NCBI GenBank assembly: GCA_045539595.1
Contig: JAZQFQ010000116.1
Coordinates: 1 to 35,041, forward strand
Reading direction: 5' to 3'
From: SIG701 sp045539595
GTDB lineage: Bacteria; Bacillota; Clostridia; Oscillospirales; CAG-272
DNA length: 35,041 nt
Every line of letters begins with the position of its first letter. The first letter of the stretch is position 1. Positions 13,461 to 19,996 of the stretch are shown here, piece after piece. The notes under the pieces were generated by a model. The model was not told where the DNA came from. It ran no database searches and was given only the letters and a program-made list of their open reading frames with translations. The position numbers and the translations under genes are program-made.

Positions 13461-13464
13461 TGTG

Positions 13465-13731
13465 CTATGCTCCTTTCTTTTCCAGTGCTGATAGTCTCCG
13501 GTCCGTCTCTTTCATCTGCGATTCTATGACCGGGACTCTCTCTGCAAAATTGTTATGTTTCCGTACTTCCCTTGTCAGCTCATCAATTTTTGTGTCGGTG
13601 ACTGCCTGTGCTGTTTCCAGCTTGTGGGTGACTGTCGCCCTTGTGTTGATTGCCGTGATCACGGCCACCAGCACGCTACCGAGTAATCCAAATATTCCGG
13701 TGATTAATGCTACCTTCACTGCTACATCCAT
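13465..13731 (-). CDS. XhlA-like lysis accessory protein
   Basis: 88 residues from the ATG at 13731 (GAGG 8 bases upstream). N-terminal membrane helix (VALITGIFGLLGSVLVAVITAI) and a coiled coil ending VIESQMKETDRRLSALEKKGA. The order endolysin, XhlA-like, holin is a common lysis cassette; here the membrane helix is N-terminal, unlike the C-terminal one of PBSX XhlA, so the name is by analogy. Confidence 0.62.
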   Translation of the reverse strand: MDVAVKVALITGIFGLLGSVLVAVITAINTRATVTHKLETAQAVTDTKIDELTREVRKHNNFAERVPVIESQMKETDRRLSALEKKGA

Positions 13732-13741
13732 TTCCATCACC

Positions 13742-14563
13742 TCACAGAAACATGACTTGCCATGTGCCCTGGTCAACAATGCCGGTCACGGGCTGGTTGC
13801 ACGCTGCCTGCATCTCTCGCACTGCTTTTTCGGTGTTGTCTCCGAAAACTCCATCAATCCTGTGGTTGATAATTCCTTTGTAGTACCCCATTGCTTTCAG
13901 TCCGGCCTGCAGCATGGCCACTTGCGTTCCTCGGTTCCCCTTCTTGAGAGGAGGCACCCCGATCTCTATGTATGGCTCCCCCTCCTGGACATTGCCGACA
14001 TTGATCGGACATGCATCCTCGGTTGCGCCTCCGGTGCAGTTATTGGCTGCTGCTGTCGCGTGTTCAATCTTCACAGCCGTTGCATAAAACTGCAGTGCTG
14101 CCTGGTACCTCTCTGATAATTTTGCAGCTGCTGGATCCGGATTCTCAAACTTCCAGCAGAATTTTTCGACAGCTTTCTCCATTCCTTCAGCTGTACAACT
14201 GCACAGCTGCTGATAAAGCGCTGAAAAATCACGGGACAACTCCGTGAGGCAGAGATCACACTGCATTGCTTCATCTGCTATGGATACCTGTCTGGCGTTT
14301 GCCATTTTCCATAGTTCCGCTTTCCGACTCCAGAATGTCCATTGACATAGGCCATATCCGAATTTGTCATGCACAAACTGGTCCGGGCTTATTCTTCCTT
14401 CATCGACGGCGCTGGTGTATTCGCTATCCCTTAGCGTGCATCGGTTTTCTACATTGTTCGGCAGCATGGCGGATTCCTGGAACATGTTCCCCATAACGGC
14501 ACAGGCTCCCGCCGGTGATAGGCCGCCCGCTCTCAGATGCTGGTATATTGTTAATTCGCTCAT
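13742..14563 (-). CDS. Endolysin: phage lysozyme plus peptidoglycan-binding domain
   Basis: 273 residues. N-terminal phage tail-lysozyme-type domain: LSPAGACAVMGNMFQESAMLPNN with the likely catalytic Glu, then FGYGLCQWTFWSRK. C-terminal PG_binding_1 domain (about 205-273): LKKGNRGTQVAMLQAGL, IDGVFGDNTEKAVREMQ, VTGIVDQGTW. Degrades host murein at lysis; no signal peptide, consistent with holin-dependent release. Confidence 0.88.
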   Translation of the reverse strand: MSELTIYQHLRAGGLSPAGACAVMGNMFQESAMLPNNVENRCTLRDSEYTSAVDEGRISPDQFVHDKFGYGLCQWTFWSRKAELWKMANARQVSIADEAMQCDLCLTELSRDFSALYQQLCSCTAEGMEKAVEKFCWKFENPDPAAAKLSERYQAALQFYATAVKIEHATAAANNCTGGATEDACPINVGNVQEGEPYIEIGVPPLKKGNRGTQVAMLQAGLKAMGYYKGIINHRIDGVFGDNTEKAVREMQAACNQPVTGIVDQGTWQVMFL

Positions 14564-14566
14564 TTG

Positions 14567-14653
14567 CTAATCCTCATAATACGCAGGAGACGGATCATAG
14601 ACCGGCTCTATTATCCCGTCAATGAACATCTCCATTTCTTCTTCTGTGATCAT
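14567..14653 (-). CDS. 28-residue acidic mini-protein
   Basis: MITEEEMEMFIDGIIEPVYD and an acidic end. Strong ribosome site AGGAGG 8 bases before the ATG, stop just before the endolysin start. Overlaps its upstream neighbour's stop. Function unknown. Confidence 0.5.
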   Translation of the reverse strand: MITEEEMEMFIDGIIEPVYDPSPAYYED

Positions 14654-14654
14654 T

Positions 14655-14747
14655 TCAAGGGCCTCCTGCCACAATTAAGGCTGCTACCAGGAACCCAAGA
14701 AACACACATGCCGGGACGATCCATAGCAGGTGCAATGTTGATATCAT
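14655..14747 (-). CDS. 30-residue membrane mini-protein
   Basis: MISTLHLLWIVPACVFLGFL and a second hydrophobic part: essentially one transmembrane helix. AAGGGAG upstream. Peptides of this MIS.LHLLWI type recur near lysis genes of Firmicutes phages; role unproven, possibly in lysis. Confidence 0.55.
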   Translation of the reverse strand: MISTLHLLWIVPACVFLGFLVAALIVAGGP

Positions 14748-14770
14748 GTTGCTCCCTTCTTTCCGGTCCT

Positions 14771-14805
14771 AATAAACGGAGCTGGTTATACATCAACCAG
14801 CTCCG
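14771..14805 (-). terminator. Hairpin between tail/DGR genes and lysis cassette
   Basis: 11-bp perfect stem CGGAGCTGGTT/AACCAGCTCCG, 7-base loop, followed on the minus strand by TTTATT. A moderate terminator; partial read-through would set lysis gene dosage. Confidence 0.6.
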
Positions 14806-14996
14806 TCCTCTTTATCCGATTGTTCCGGCGGTGATATGCCGATTCCTTTGATGCGCTTCTGGATCTCCCTCACCCGCTCTGCCTCTCCCTCCGTCATCGT
14901 GCCGGTCTGCAGCAGGCGCATGGCGAGATGATCGGTCAGAGCTGCCAGCTCCCCGATCACGTTGCACAGTGTTTCTATCAGTTCAGGAATCGTCAT
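14793..14996 (-). CDS. Small helical late protein
   Basis: 67 residues from MTIPELIETLCNVIGELAAL; GGGGAGG upstream. Two helices and an acidic tail that overlaps the terminator stem. Sits between the tail chaperone-like gene and the lysis genes; function unknown. Confidence 0.6.
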   Translation of the reverse strand: MTIPELIETLCNVIGELAALTDHLAMRLLQTGTMTEGEAERVREIQKRIKGIGISPPEQSDKEDGAG

Positions 14997-15015
14997 ATCT
15001 TCCGCTGCCTCCCCT

Positions 15016-15519
15016 TTATTCCGGCTTATCCGGCCATTCGATCTCAAACGGAAATCCCGGCTGCTCCGGAAGATCACGCAGGGCCTGCCGGTACTGACCG
15101 ATTGCCCCCTTTGTGATGCTCCACAAAGCGGTTAGGATCTCCTTGACGACCGTCAGCATTGTGGTTGCCGTCACCTTGTCCGGGAGGTTCATGCCGAACC
15201 TGTCGAGCGCCGTCATGGCGTCCGATTCCGTCAGCAGCTTGTCCCTCAGAGATCTGGCTTTCGCAGCTGCTTCCGAATAGGCATCCGCCTGAGCTTCCGC
15301 CAGCCATGCAGCCTGCTGCTCTGTGATGCGCTCCATGATGTTGTCAGTCCAGGATGATTCCAGCGTCCAGGAGACTGCTTCCCACGCGGTTTCTCCGTCC
15401 TCACGCTGAATTTCTTTGATGTCTGTGTAGAATATGATAACTGCCCGGTCGCCTTCCCGGCTTACAGTAAACGCGGGGGGTCTTTCCGATAATTCTGTTG
15501 CGATCCGCATAGGACACAA
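15016..15519 (-). CDS. Tail-fibre assembly chaperone-like protein
   Basis: 167 residues (ATG at 15510 is an alternative start). N-terminal small beta part (AFTVSREGDRAVIIFYTDI), central helical region, and a C-terminus QYRQALRDLPEQPGFPFEIEW that matches the end of phage tail assembly chaperones (Phage_tail_APC type). It overlaps the reverse transcriptase 3' end by 119 bases in another frame. By family it would help fold or attach the fibre. Because it follows the RT and has helical content, I considered an Avd role, but the sequence does not look like one. Confidence 0.6.
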   Translation of the reverse strand: MCPMRIATELSERPPAFTVSREGDRAVIIFYTDIKEIQREDGETAWEAVSWTLESSWTDNIMERITEQQAAWLAEAQADAYSEAAAKARSLRDKLLTESDAMTALDRFGMNLPDKVTATTMLTVVKEILTALWSITKGAIGQYRQALRDLPEQPGFPFEIEWPDKPE

Positions 15520-16687
15520 CCTCCTTTATAAAGTCAAGATTCAGAAATGGTGTGATGTACAGTGCTGTGAAATTCTTGGAGTCCGCATGCTTGAACCATC
15601 CCGACCGGCTCAACATTGCCTGCGCATTCTGCAGGACCACATATCCCTTTTCTTCCAGTCTCCGGTGGATCCTCTTTGCCAGCCGTCTGGCTTTCAAAAA
15701 ATTTCCGGCACGGACGCGGGTAGTGGTTGTCGTGAATGTGTACCCGACGATATCCACCTGCTTCGTTCCCGGCTTGATCTTCATCCGGCCTTTTTCATCC
15801 GGCGGCAGCAGCTCCCCGATCTGGCAGATCTCCCAGGCGTTTTTGATCTCTACACCCAGCTGTTCCCGGCAGTATTGCATGATCTTCTTCACTGCCTTCT
15901 TCAAATCTGCCTTTGACGTGCCCATCAGCAGGAGATCATCAACATATCGGAGGTAATGCTTCACCCACTTGACGCGTTTCCCCCGGCGCTCTTTGTAGAG
16001 ACTTCCGGTGATGAAGTTATCCAGCGGTGTCAGATAGATGTTTGCCATCCACGGCGAGGAATAATACCCGATGGCCAGATTATGAGGATCCTCAAACAGG
16101 TTTTCCTGCACGGCTGAAGAATAGACGATCTGGTCCATCACCTGCAGGAACCGGCTGTCTTTTATGTGCCGGTGCAGCAGGCCGCTCAGCTTGTCCAGGT
16201 TCACCGTCTGGTAGAAGTGGCGGATATCCAGCTTCACGAAGAATTTGCAGTCACCGGAGCGCACCCATCTCTCGACGGTTTTCCTGGCGTCCTCGATTCC
16301 CCGCTTCGGCAGGTTCCCGCAGCTGTGCCGGTACATCTTCCGCGTTTCCAGATCTTCGATGGTCAGCATGGCCATCCACTGCACGATGTGGTCCTTCAGC
16401 CTTGCGATCTCGATCTCTCGATCTTTCCCGCTCGACCGGATCCGTCTATGTTTTCCCGGTTTGTGGTTCCACCTGTTTTCTTCCAATTCATTTACCAGGC
16501 GGACGGCATAATCGTGTACCTTCACAGGATCCAGAGCACCGTCCGGATGATCAGAGTCGTGTTTTGCGTATCCGAAGATTCGCACCACGACCCTGTCACT
16601 CCGTTTATTCTGGGTGCCCCATCTTATGGCCGCTTCAGCTGTCTCGACGCTGCAGAACGTTTCCCATAAATGACCGACACGTTTCAT
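15401..16687 (-). CDS. DGR reverse transcriptase
   Basis: 428 residues. RT motifs in order: FVKLDIRHFYQTV (150-162, first catalytic Asp), IGYYSSPWMANIYLTPLD (206-223), YLRYVDDLLLMG (245-256, catalytic YVDD), IVGYTF (313-318). The C-terminal thumb region ends in a basic tail. Motif 4 reads SSPW where many DGR enzymes have SQ and most other RTs QG. It should copy the template-repeat RNA into cDNA with errors at adenines. Ribosome site AGGAGA. It lies downstream of TR in the same direction; slightly longer than typical DGR RTs (300-400 residues). Confidence 0.93.
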   Translation of the reverse strand: MKRVGHLWETFCSVETAEAAIRWGTQNKRSDRVVVRIFGYAKHDSDHPDGALDPVKVHDYAVRLVNELEENRWNHKPGKHRRIRSSGKDREIEIARLKDHIVQWMAMLTIEDLETRKMYRHSCGNLPKRGIEDARKTVERWVRSGDCKFFVKLDIRHFYQTVNLDKLSGLLHRHIKDSRFLQVMDQIVYSSAVQENLFEDPHNLAIGYYSSPWMANIYLTPLDNFITGSLYKERRGKRVKWVKHYLRYVDDLLLMGTSKADLKKAVKKIMQYCREQLGVEIKNAWEICQIGELLPPDEKGRMKIKPGTKQVDIVGYTFTTTTTRVRAGNFLKARRLAKRIHRRLEEKGYVVLQNAQAMLSRSGWFKHADSKNFTALYITPFLNLDFIKEVVSYADRNRIIGKTPRVYCKPGRRPGSYHILHRHQRNSA

Positions 16688-16713
16688 GCCTTTTTCTCCT
16701 ATCGGCTCCCGGA

Positions 16714-16736
16714 CACCTGCAAACCGGGCGCAGGTG
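16714..16736 (-). other. Hairpin in the TR-RT spacer
   Basis: 7-bp stem CACCTGC/GCAGGTG with a 9-base loop. The 177-base spacer between TR and the RT start codon is noncoding. In characterised DGRs this part of the RNA is needed for cDNA priming, so the hairpin may be part of that structure (inference). Confidence 0.4.
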
Positions 16737-16864
16737 CTTTCGAGGCTATTGAAGTCCTACCAAGCCGATTCCAGTCGGATGGTATTTCGATTCCTTTCGG
16801 AACCCTGGGAGAACGGTGCAAAGTTGAGACGATTGCTATGGTATTGACTGGAAAATGGATAAAT

Positions 16865-17002
16865 GGCCCGACCCGTAGTTCCAATTCCCGTTGGAAGGAG
16901 CGTTGTTCGCGTTGACGTAGCGCGGACCATAATTGCGGCCGTCATTGAAATTCCCACGCCGACGAACGGCACGCACCGCGTTGGAATTCACCAGGTTGGC
17001 GT
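16865..17002 (-). repeat. DGR template repeat (TR)
   Basis: Aligns without gaps to VR at +320. 122 of 138 positions match; 15 of the 16 differences are adenines in the TR sense strand (29 such adenines in total), against one among the other 109 positions. The TR holds twelve AAY Asn codons in the VR reading frame, and all but one are altered in VR. It lies between the fibre gene and the RT, read in the same direction, and serves as RNA template. Confidence 0.95.
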
Positions 17003-17008
17003 GAAGAA

Positions 17009-17055
17009 ACCTTCACGAAGGTGCACCGTAATCCCGGATGCGGAAGATTATAGCA
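17009..17055 (-). promoter_or_regulatory. Promoter and leader hairpin of the TR-RT transcript
   Basis: Minus strand TGCTATAAT (17055-17047) is a perfect extended -10; no good -35 is seen. The transcript would begin near 17040, then form a hairpin with ACCTTC/GAAGGT arms (17009-17014, 17017-17022) directly before TR. This would let TR RNA and RT be made apart from the tail operon, possibly in the lysogen. Confidence 0.5.
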
Positions 17056-17090
17056 TTCCCGAATTTCCTACGCTTGTTTTTGGAAGAAAA

Positions 17091-17104
17091 TTACGTATTT
17101 CGTA
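17091..17104. repeat. Copy of the lysogeny-region palindrome
   Basis: The minus strand here reads TACGAAATACGTAA, identical to 10747-10760 on the plus strand. It lies about 36 bases upstream of the TR promoter -10. A shared regulator is possible; a 14-base match of this size can also occur by chance in 35 kb. Confidence 0.35.
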
Positions 17105-17123
17105 TGAAGTTTTTCATGGCGAG

Positions 17124-17160
17124 AGAGGGGGCTGCGGCCCCCTCTGCCGCTGGCGCGGCA
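17124..17160. other. Tandem hairpins downstream of VR
   Basis: Hairpin A: 9-bp perfect stem 17124-17132 with 17137-17145, loop TGCG. Hairpin B: 6-bp stem TGCCGC/GCGGCA, 17145-17150 with 17155-17160, loop TGGC (GCCA on the sense strand). No T-run follows on either strand, so terminator function is unlikely. In Bordetella phage BPP-1 a short-loop hairpin/cruciform just after VR promotes retrohoming; the same position here suggests the same role, although the loops are not the GRNA type reported there. Confidence 0.6.
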
Positions 17161-17161
17161 A

Positions 17162-19975
17162 TCACCCCCGCTGGGCGAAATAAAGGCCCGACCCGTAGTA
17201 CCAAGCCCCGTAGGAAGGAGCGTAGTACGCGTTGACGGCGCGCGGACCATAAGTGCGGCCGTCAAAGAAAGCCCCACGCCGACGAACGGCACGCACCGCG
17301 TCGGAATACACCAGGTAGGCGTAGTCGGCATAGTATGTTGAAGCCGATCCTCCTGTTGTCAATGTTGGAACACGCACATGAGGATATTTCGCGTCGAAGC
17401 CCTCTTCTTTGATGTATCCGTTGACATAGGATTCTTTCGGTGTCTCCACGCCGAGCAGTTCCCAGCCGGTTTCCGCGTTCTGCAGATCTGCGAGGTTCGG
17501 GTTTCCGGTTCCAGCCGGGTAATACTTTGCAGCGCCCTGGTGCTGGAGATATGGATTGTGGTACCACTGCAGCTTGTACTGATCGGTGCCGTCTTCCACT
17601 CTGACGTCCATCAGATCGAGGCATGTCATGTTCTGGTTGCCGTAGGTGTTTTCTCTCCACCTGTACATCATCGGATGCTTTGCATCGGTGTTGCTGACAG
17701 GAGATCCGGTATGTCCAAGCACTGCCGGCACGCCAGGCGCATAGCCCTGCGTTGCTCCGGTGATCCATGGGCGGGTTGTGAGAATTGTGGTTCCCGGAGT
17801 AATAGATGCCGTTCTGTCAGTACCGTCGTATGTGATCAGACGATATGTTCCGGAAGCATCCAGTGCGCCGCTGGCGTCGCATTTTTCGATTGCAGTGATG
17901 CAGTTGTATGCCTCCACGCTGGACGGAGTTGTTCCGCGATCAGCACCGATATAGATACTCTGACCGAGCACATAGTTGTTGCCGATTGCTTCCGTCACGA
18001 CGATCTTATTTGCCGCAGGTGCAGCAGTTATCGTATCGTTGGCATATCTCATGGAGATTGCACCGCGCATCTCGTCCTGAGGATCTTTTGCAAATTCGAT
18101 GAGCTGCATTAACCATTCAAGATGGTCAACCGCTGACGGTTCAATTATTGCAAAATCCTTGAACGTCTCTCCATCTCCATAGGTCCTTGCTGCATCCCAG
18201 TTTCCTTTGTATGTTCCGAAATGATTATGCAAGCCAGGCAGTGAAACGCTGTGCCCATTCTTCATTCCAAGCGCATAGCATGGTAGATAAGTGTGCGCCC
18301 TCACATTTTCGTTTTCGTCCAAACAAACTTCATGCGGTTCCCATCCTTGGTGAGCATTCCCAGATAAGCCGTAGATTCCATTCTCTTCATCGTGATACCA
18401 ATATGTTGGAGGCTGATCGACACAGACATAATCGCCCATTGTACCATCCTCCGTATAGTCTGCATCACCAAAATATGCACGAGGCGTAAACACTGCTTTT
18501 CCATCCACTACAGACCAAAATCCGACGCACTTCTTTCGGTTGAACGGTGCATAGTCATTGAAATCTGACCGACCCTCTTCTTGATCCGTTCCCGGTGTAG
18601 CTGTTTTTCCTTCCGCATCCCACAGTCTTGTCAGTGTTGTGTTCGTTTTACCTACACCGGCGACGCCGAACCTTTCTGAACCGGAGTCGCCTGTTGCCCA
18701 CAGTTTCCCTGTAGAATCGACACCCACACGCAGAATCATCGTGTCATCCTTCGGCACAGGATGATAGAGATTCCCGTTATCCACAAGATCTCCGTTTGCG
18801 TCCAGCGCTGCCACATGCCCATCAGTCGGATTTGCCGCTTTCTTTGCTCTCGTGTTATCGATTGCCTGATACCATGTATATCCGGATGCAGCCGCCGGCC
18901 TTGTAGCTCCTTTCCCGATGCCGACATAGTTCTGACCCTCGCTCCACGTCGGAGTGAAGTTTGCTCCGGAGGCGCTGCTGCTGAATGCATACCAGATGCT
19001 GTCACCGGTATCGCCTTTTTGTCCCTGCTGTCCTCTCACGGATCCCGTTGTGCTGTGCGTTCCATCCGTGTAGTTGAATGTCAGAGTGTAGTCCTGATTC
19101 AGTACAACAGATGAGATCCCTTTGCCGGTATCGCCCTTCTCTCCTTTTTCCCCGCGAATAGGTCCTACAGTCACAGGATTCCCGTCAGTGAACGTGATTG
19201 TCAGTGTGTAGTCCTGATTCAGGCGAAAATCACTGATTCCGTTTCCTGTGTCGCCCTTCTCGCCCTGCTGGCCTCTCACGGATCCCGTTGTGTTGTGCGA
19301 CCCATCAGAGTAGTTGAATGTTAGCGTATAGTCCTGGTTCAGCGTCACAGATGTGATGCCTTTACCTGTTGCTCCGATCGGGATCCCAAACACAAGCGTC
19401 ACCGCGCCGGTGTCCGGATCTACGACTTTTTCAACAGTTGCGCTTGCTCCTTCGGCGAGAGTGTTCACGTCAGCGTCCATGTTCTCGATCGCGTCTCTTG
19501 CATTCTCTGCCTTTTCTCGCGCTTCAATAGCATACTCCGCAGCAGTTTCCGCTTTCTCTGCGTTTTCTGCCACTTCCGTTCTTTTCTGAGCATTGTCTGC
19601 CATGATCTGCTCAAACAGTGTTGGCGTCGGATCAGCGTCAGGATCATCCATTGGATCCGTTCCTTCTCTGAGGATGCCCGCTCTGCATTTCACAGTCGGG
19701 ATTATCACATTGCCTTCACCGTCAATGCCATATACGCCGACATAGACAATATTTCCGATGTTGTCCGTTACCAGGAGCTCATGTGGCAGGATTGCCTTGT
19801 TGTCGATGATCATGACGTCCTTTGTCACGCATCCACAGGAGAACACTGCAGTTTTTCCGAGATTGTCCCACTCGTCGTTAAAGACGAATCGACACTCGAC
19901 CGCTTTTACCATCCCGCTCGTGAGAGTTTCTTTTTCCTCACAGCGGATTTCTGCATTCGTTACTACGAAAATCAA
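17162..19975 (-). CDS. Tail fibre / receptor-binding protein, DGR target
   Basis: 937 residues. About 1-105: beta-rich N-terminal baseplate-attachment domain (MIFVVTNAEIRCEEKE). About 110-175: Ala/Glu coiled coil. About 200-325: three 40-residue repeats with collagen-like GEKGDTG ends. Then a long globular part. The last about 55 residues are the C-type-lectin-like variable segment ending GAWYYGSGLYFAQRG, encoded by VR. Variable side chains would lie on the receptor-binding face. It follows the fibronectin-type tail gene and precedes TR and RT. Function as host-recognition adhesin is inferred from position, architecture and the DGR. Confidence 0.92.
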   Translation of the reverse strand: MIFVVTNAEIRCEEKETLTSGMVKAVECRFVFNDEWDNLGKTAVFSCGCVTKDVMIIDNKAILPHELLVTDNIGNIVYVGVYGIDGEGNVIIPTVKCRAGILREGTDPMDDPDADPTPTLFEQIMADNAQKRTEVAENAEKAETAAEYAIEAREKAENARDAIENMDADVNTLAEGASATVEKVVDPDTGAVTLVFGIPIGATGKGITSVTLNQDYTLTFNYSDGSHNTTGSVRGQQGEKGDTGNGISDFRLNQDYTLTITFTDGNPVTVGPIRGEKGEKGDTGKGISSVVLNQDYTLTFNYTDGTHSTTGSVRGQQGQKGDTGDSIWYAFSSSASGANFTPTWSEGQNYVGIGKGATRPAAASGYTWYQAIDNTRAKKAANPTDGHVAALDANGDLVDNGNLYHPVPKDDTMILRVGVDSTGKLWATGDSGSERFGVAGVGKTNTTLTRLWDAEGKTATPGTDQEEGRSDFNDYAPFNRKKCVGFWSVVDGKAVFTPRAYFGDADYTEDGTMGDYVCVDQPPTYWYHDEENGIYGLSGNAHQGWEPHEVCLDENENVRAHTYLPCYALGMKNGHSVSLPGLHNHFGTYKGNWDAARTYGDGETFKDFAIIEPSAVDHLEWLMQLIEFAKDPQDEMRGAISMRYANDTITAAPAANKIVVTEAIGNNYVLGQSIYIGADRGTTPSSVEAYNCITAIEKCDASGALDASGTYRLITYDGTDRTASITPGTTILTTRPWITGATQGYAPGVPAVLGHTGSPVSNTDAKHPMMYRWRENTYGNQNMTCLDLMDVRVEDGTDQYKLQWYHNPYLQHQGAAKYYPAGTGNPNLADLQNAETGWELLGVETPKESYVNGYIKEEGFDAKYPHVRVPTLTTGGSASTYYADYAYLVYSDAVRAVRRRGAFFDGRTYGPRAVNAYYAPSYGAWYYGSGLYFAQRG
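17185..17199 (-). other. Initiation of mutagenic homology (IMH) candidate
   Basis: The 15-bp invariant, GC-rich 3' end of VR (sense ACTACGGGTCGGGCC), identical at TR 16865-16879. cDNA integration in DGRs begins at such a block; homology stops just beyond it. Confidence 0.7.
17185..17322 (-). repeat. DGR variable repeat (VR)
   Basis: 3' end of the fibre gene. Reading TR to VR in sense: Asn codons became Tyr (six), Ala (two), Thr, Phe and Asp; one TR Tyr codon TAC is GCC (Ala) in VR. An outer pair, TR CAT to VR CTT, lies one base past the IMH. Thus at least twelve codons within the repeat differ, clustered in the lectin-fold loop region. Confidence 0.95.
19011..19370 (-). repeat. Three 120-bp direct repeats in the fibre gene
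   Basis: Units 19011-19130, 19131-19250 and 19251-19370, each encoding 40 residues of pattern G-x-GIS/T-x5-LNQDYTLT ... DGN/H ... RGxxGxKGDT. Units one and three are closest. They form the shaft of the fibre; recombination between them could change its length. Confidence 0.85.
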
Positions 19976-19996
19976 ATTGTTCCCTCCCTTTCATTC

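Noticed and set aside
16757..16972. 71-codon minus-strand ORF overlapping TR, and the 87-codon one over VR (17068-17331)
   Set aside because: They are alternative-frame or out-of-gene readings of the repeats and resemble each other only because TR and VR are copies; no ribosome site supports them.
17124..17145. Hairpin as the terminator of the fibre gene
   Set aside because: A strong stem but no T-run on either strand; the place after VR fits a DGR recognition element better.
19353..19589. Plus-strand Ala/Ser-rich ORF in the fibre gene
   Set aside because: Complement of the Ala/Glu coiled coil; low-complexity artefact.
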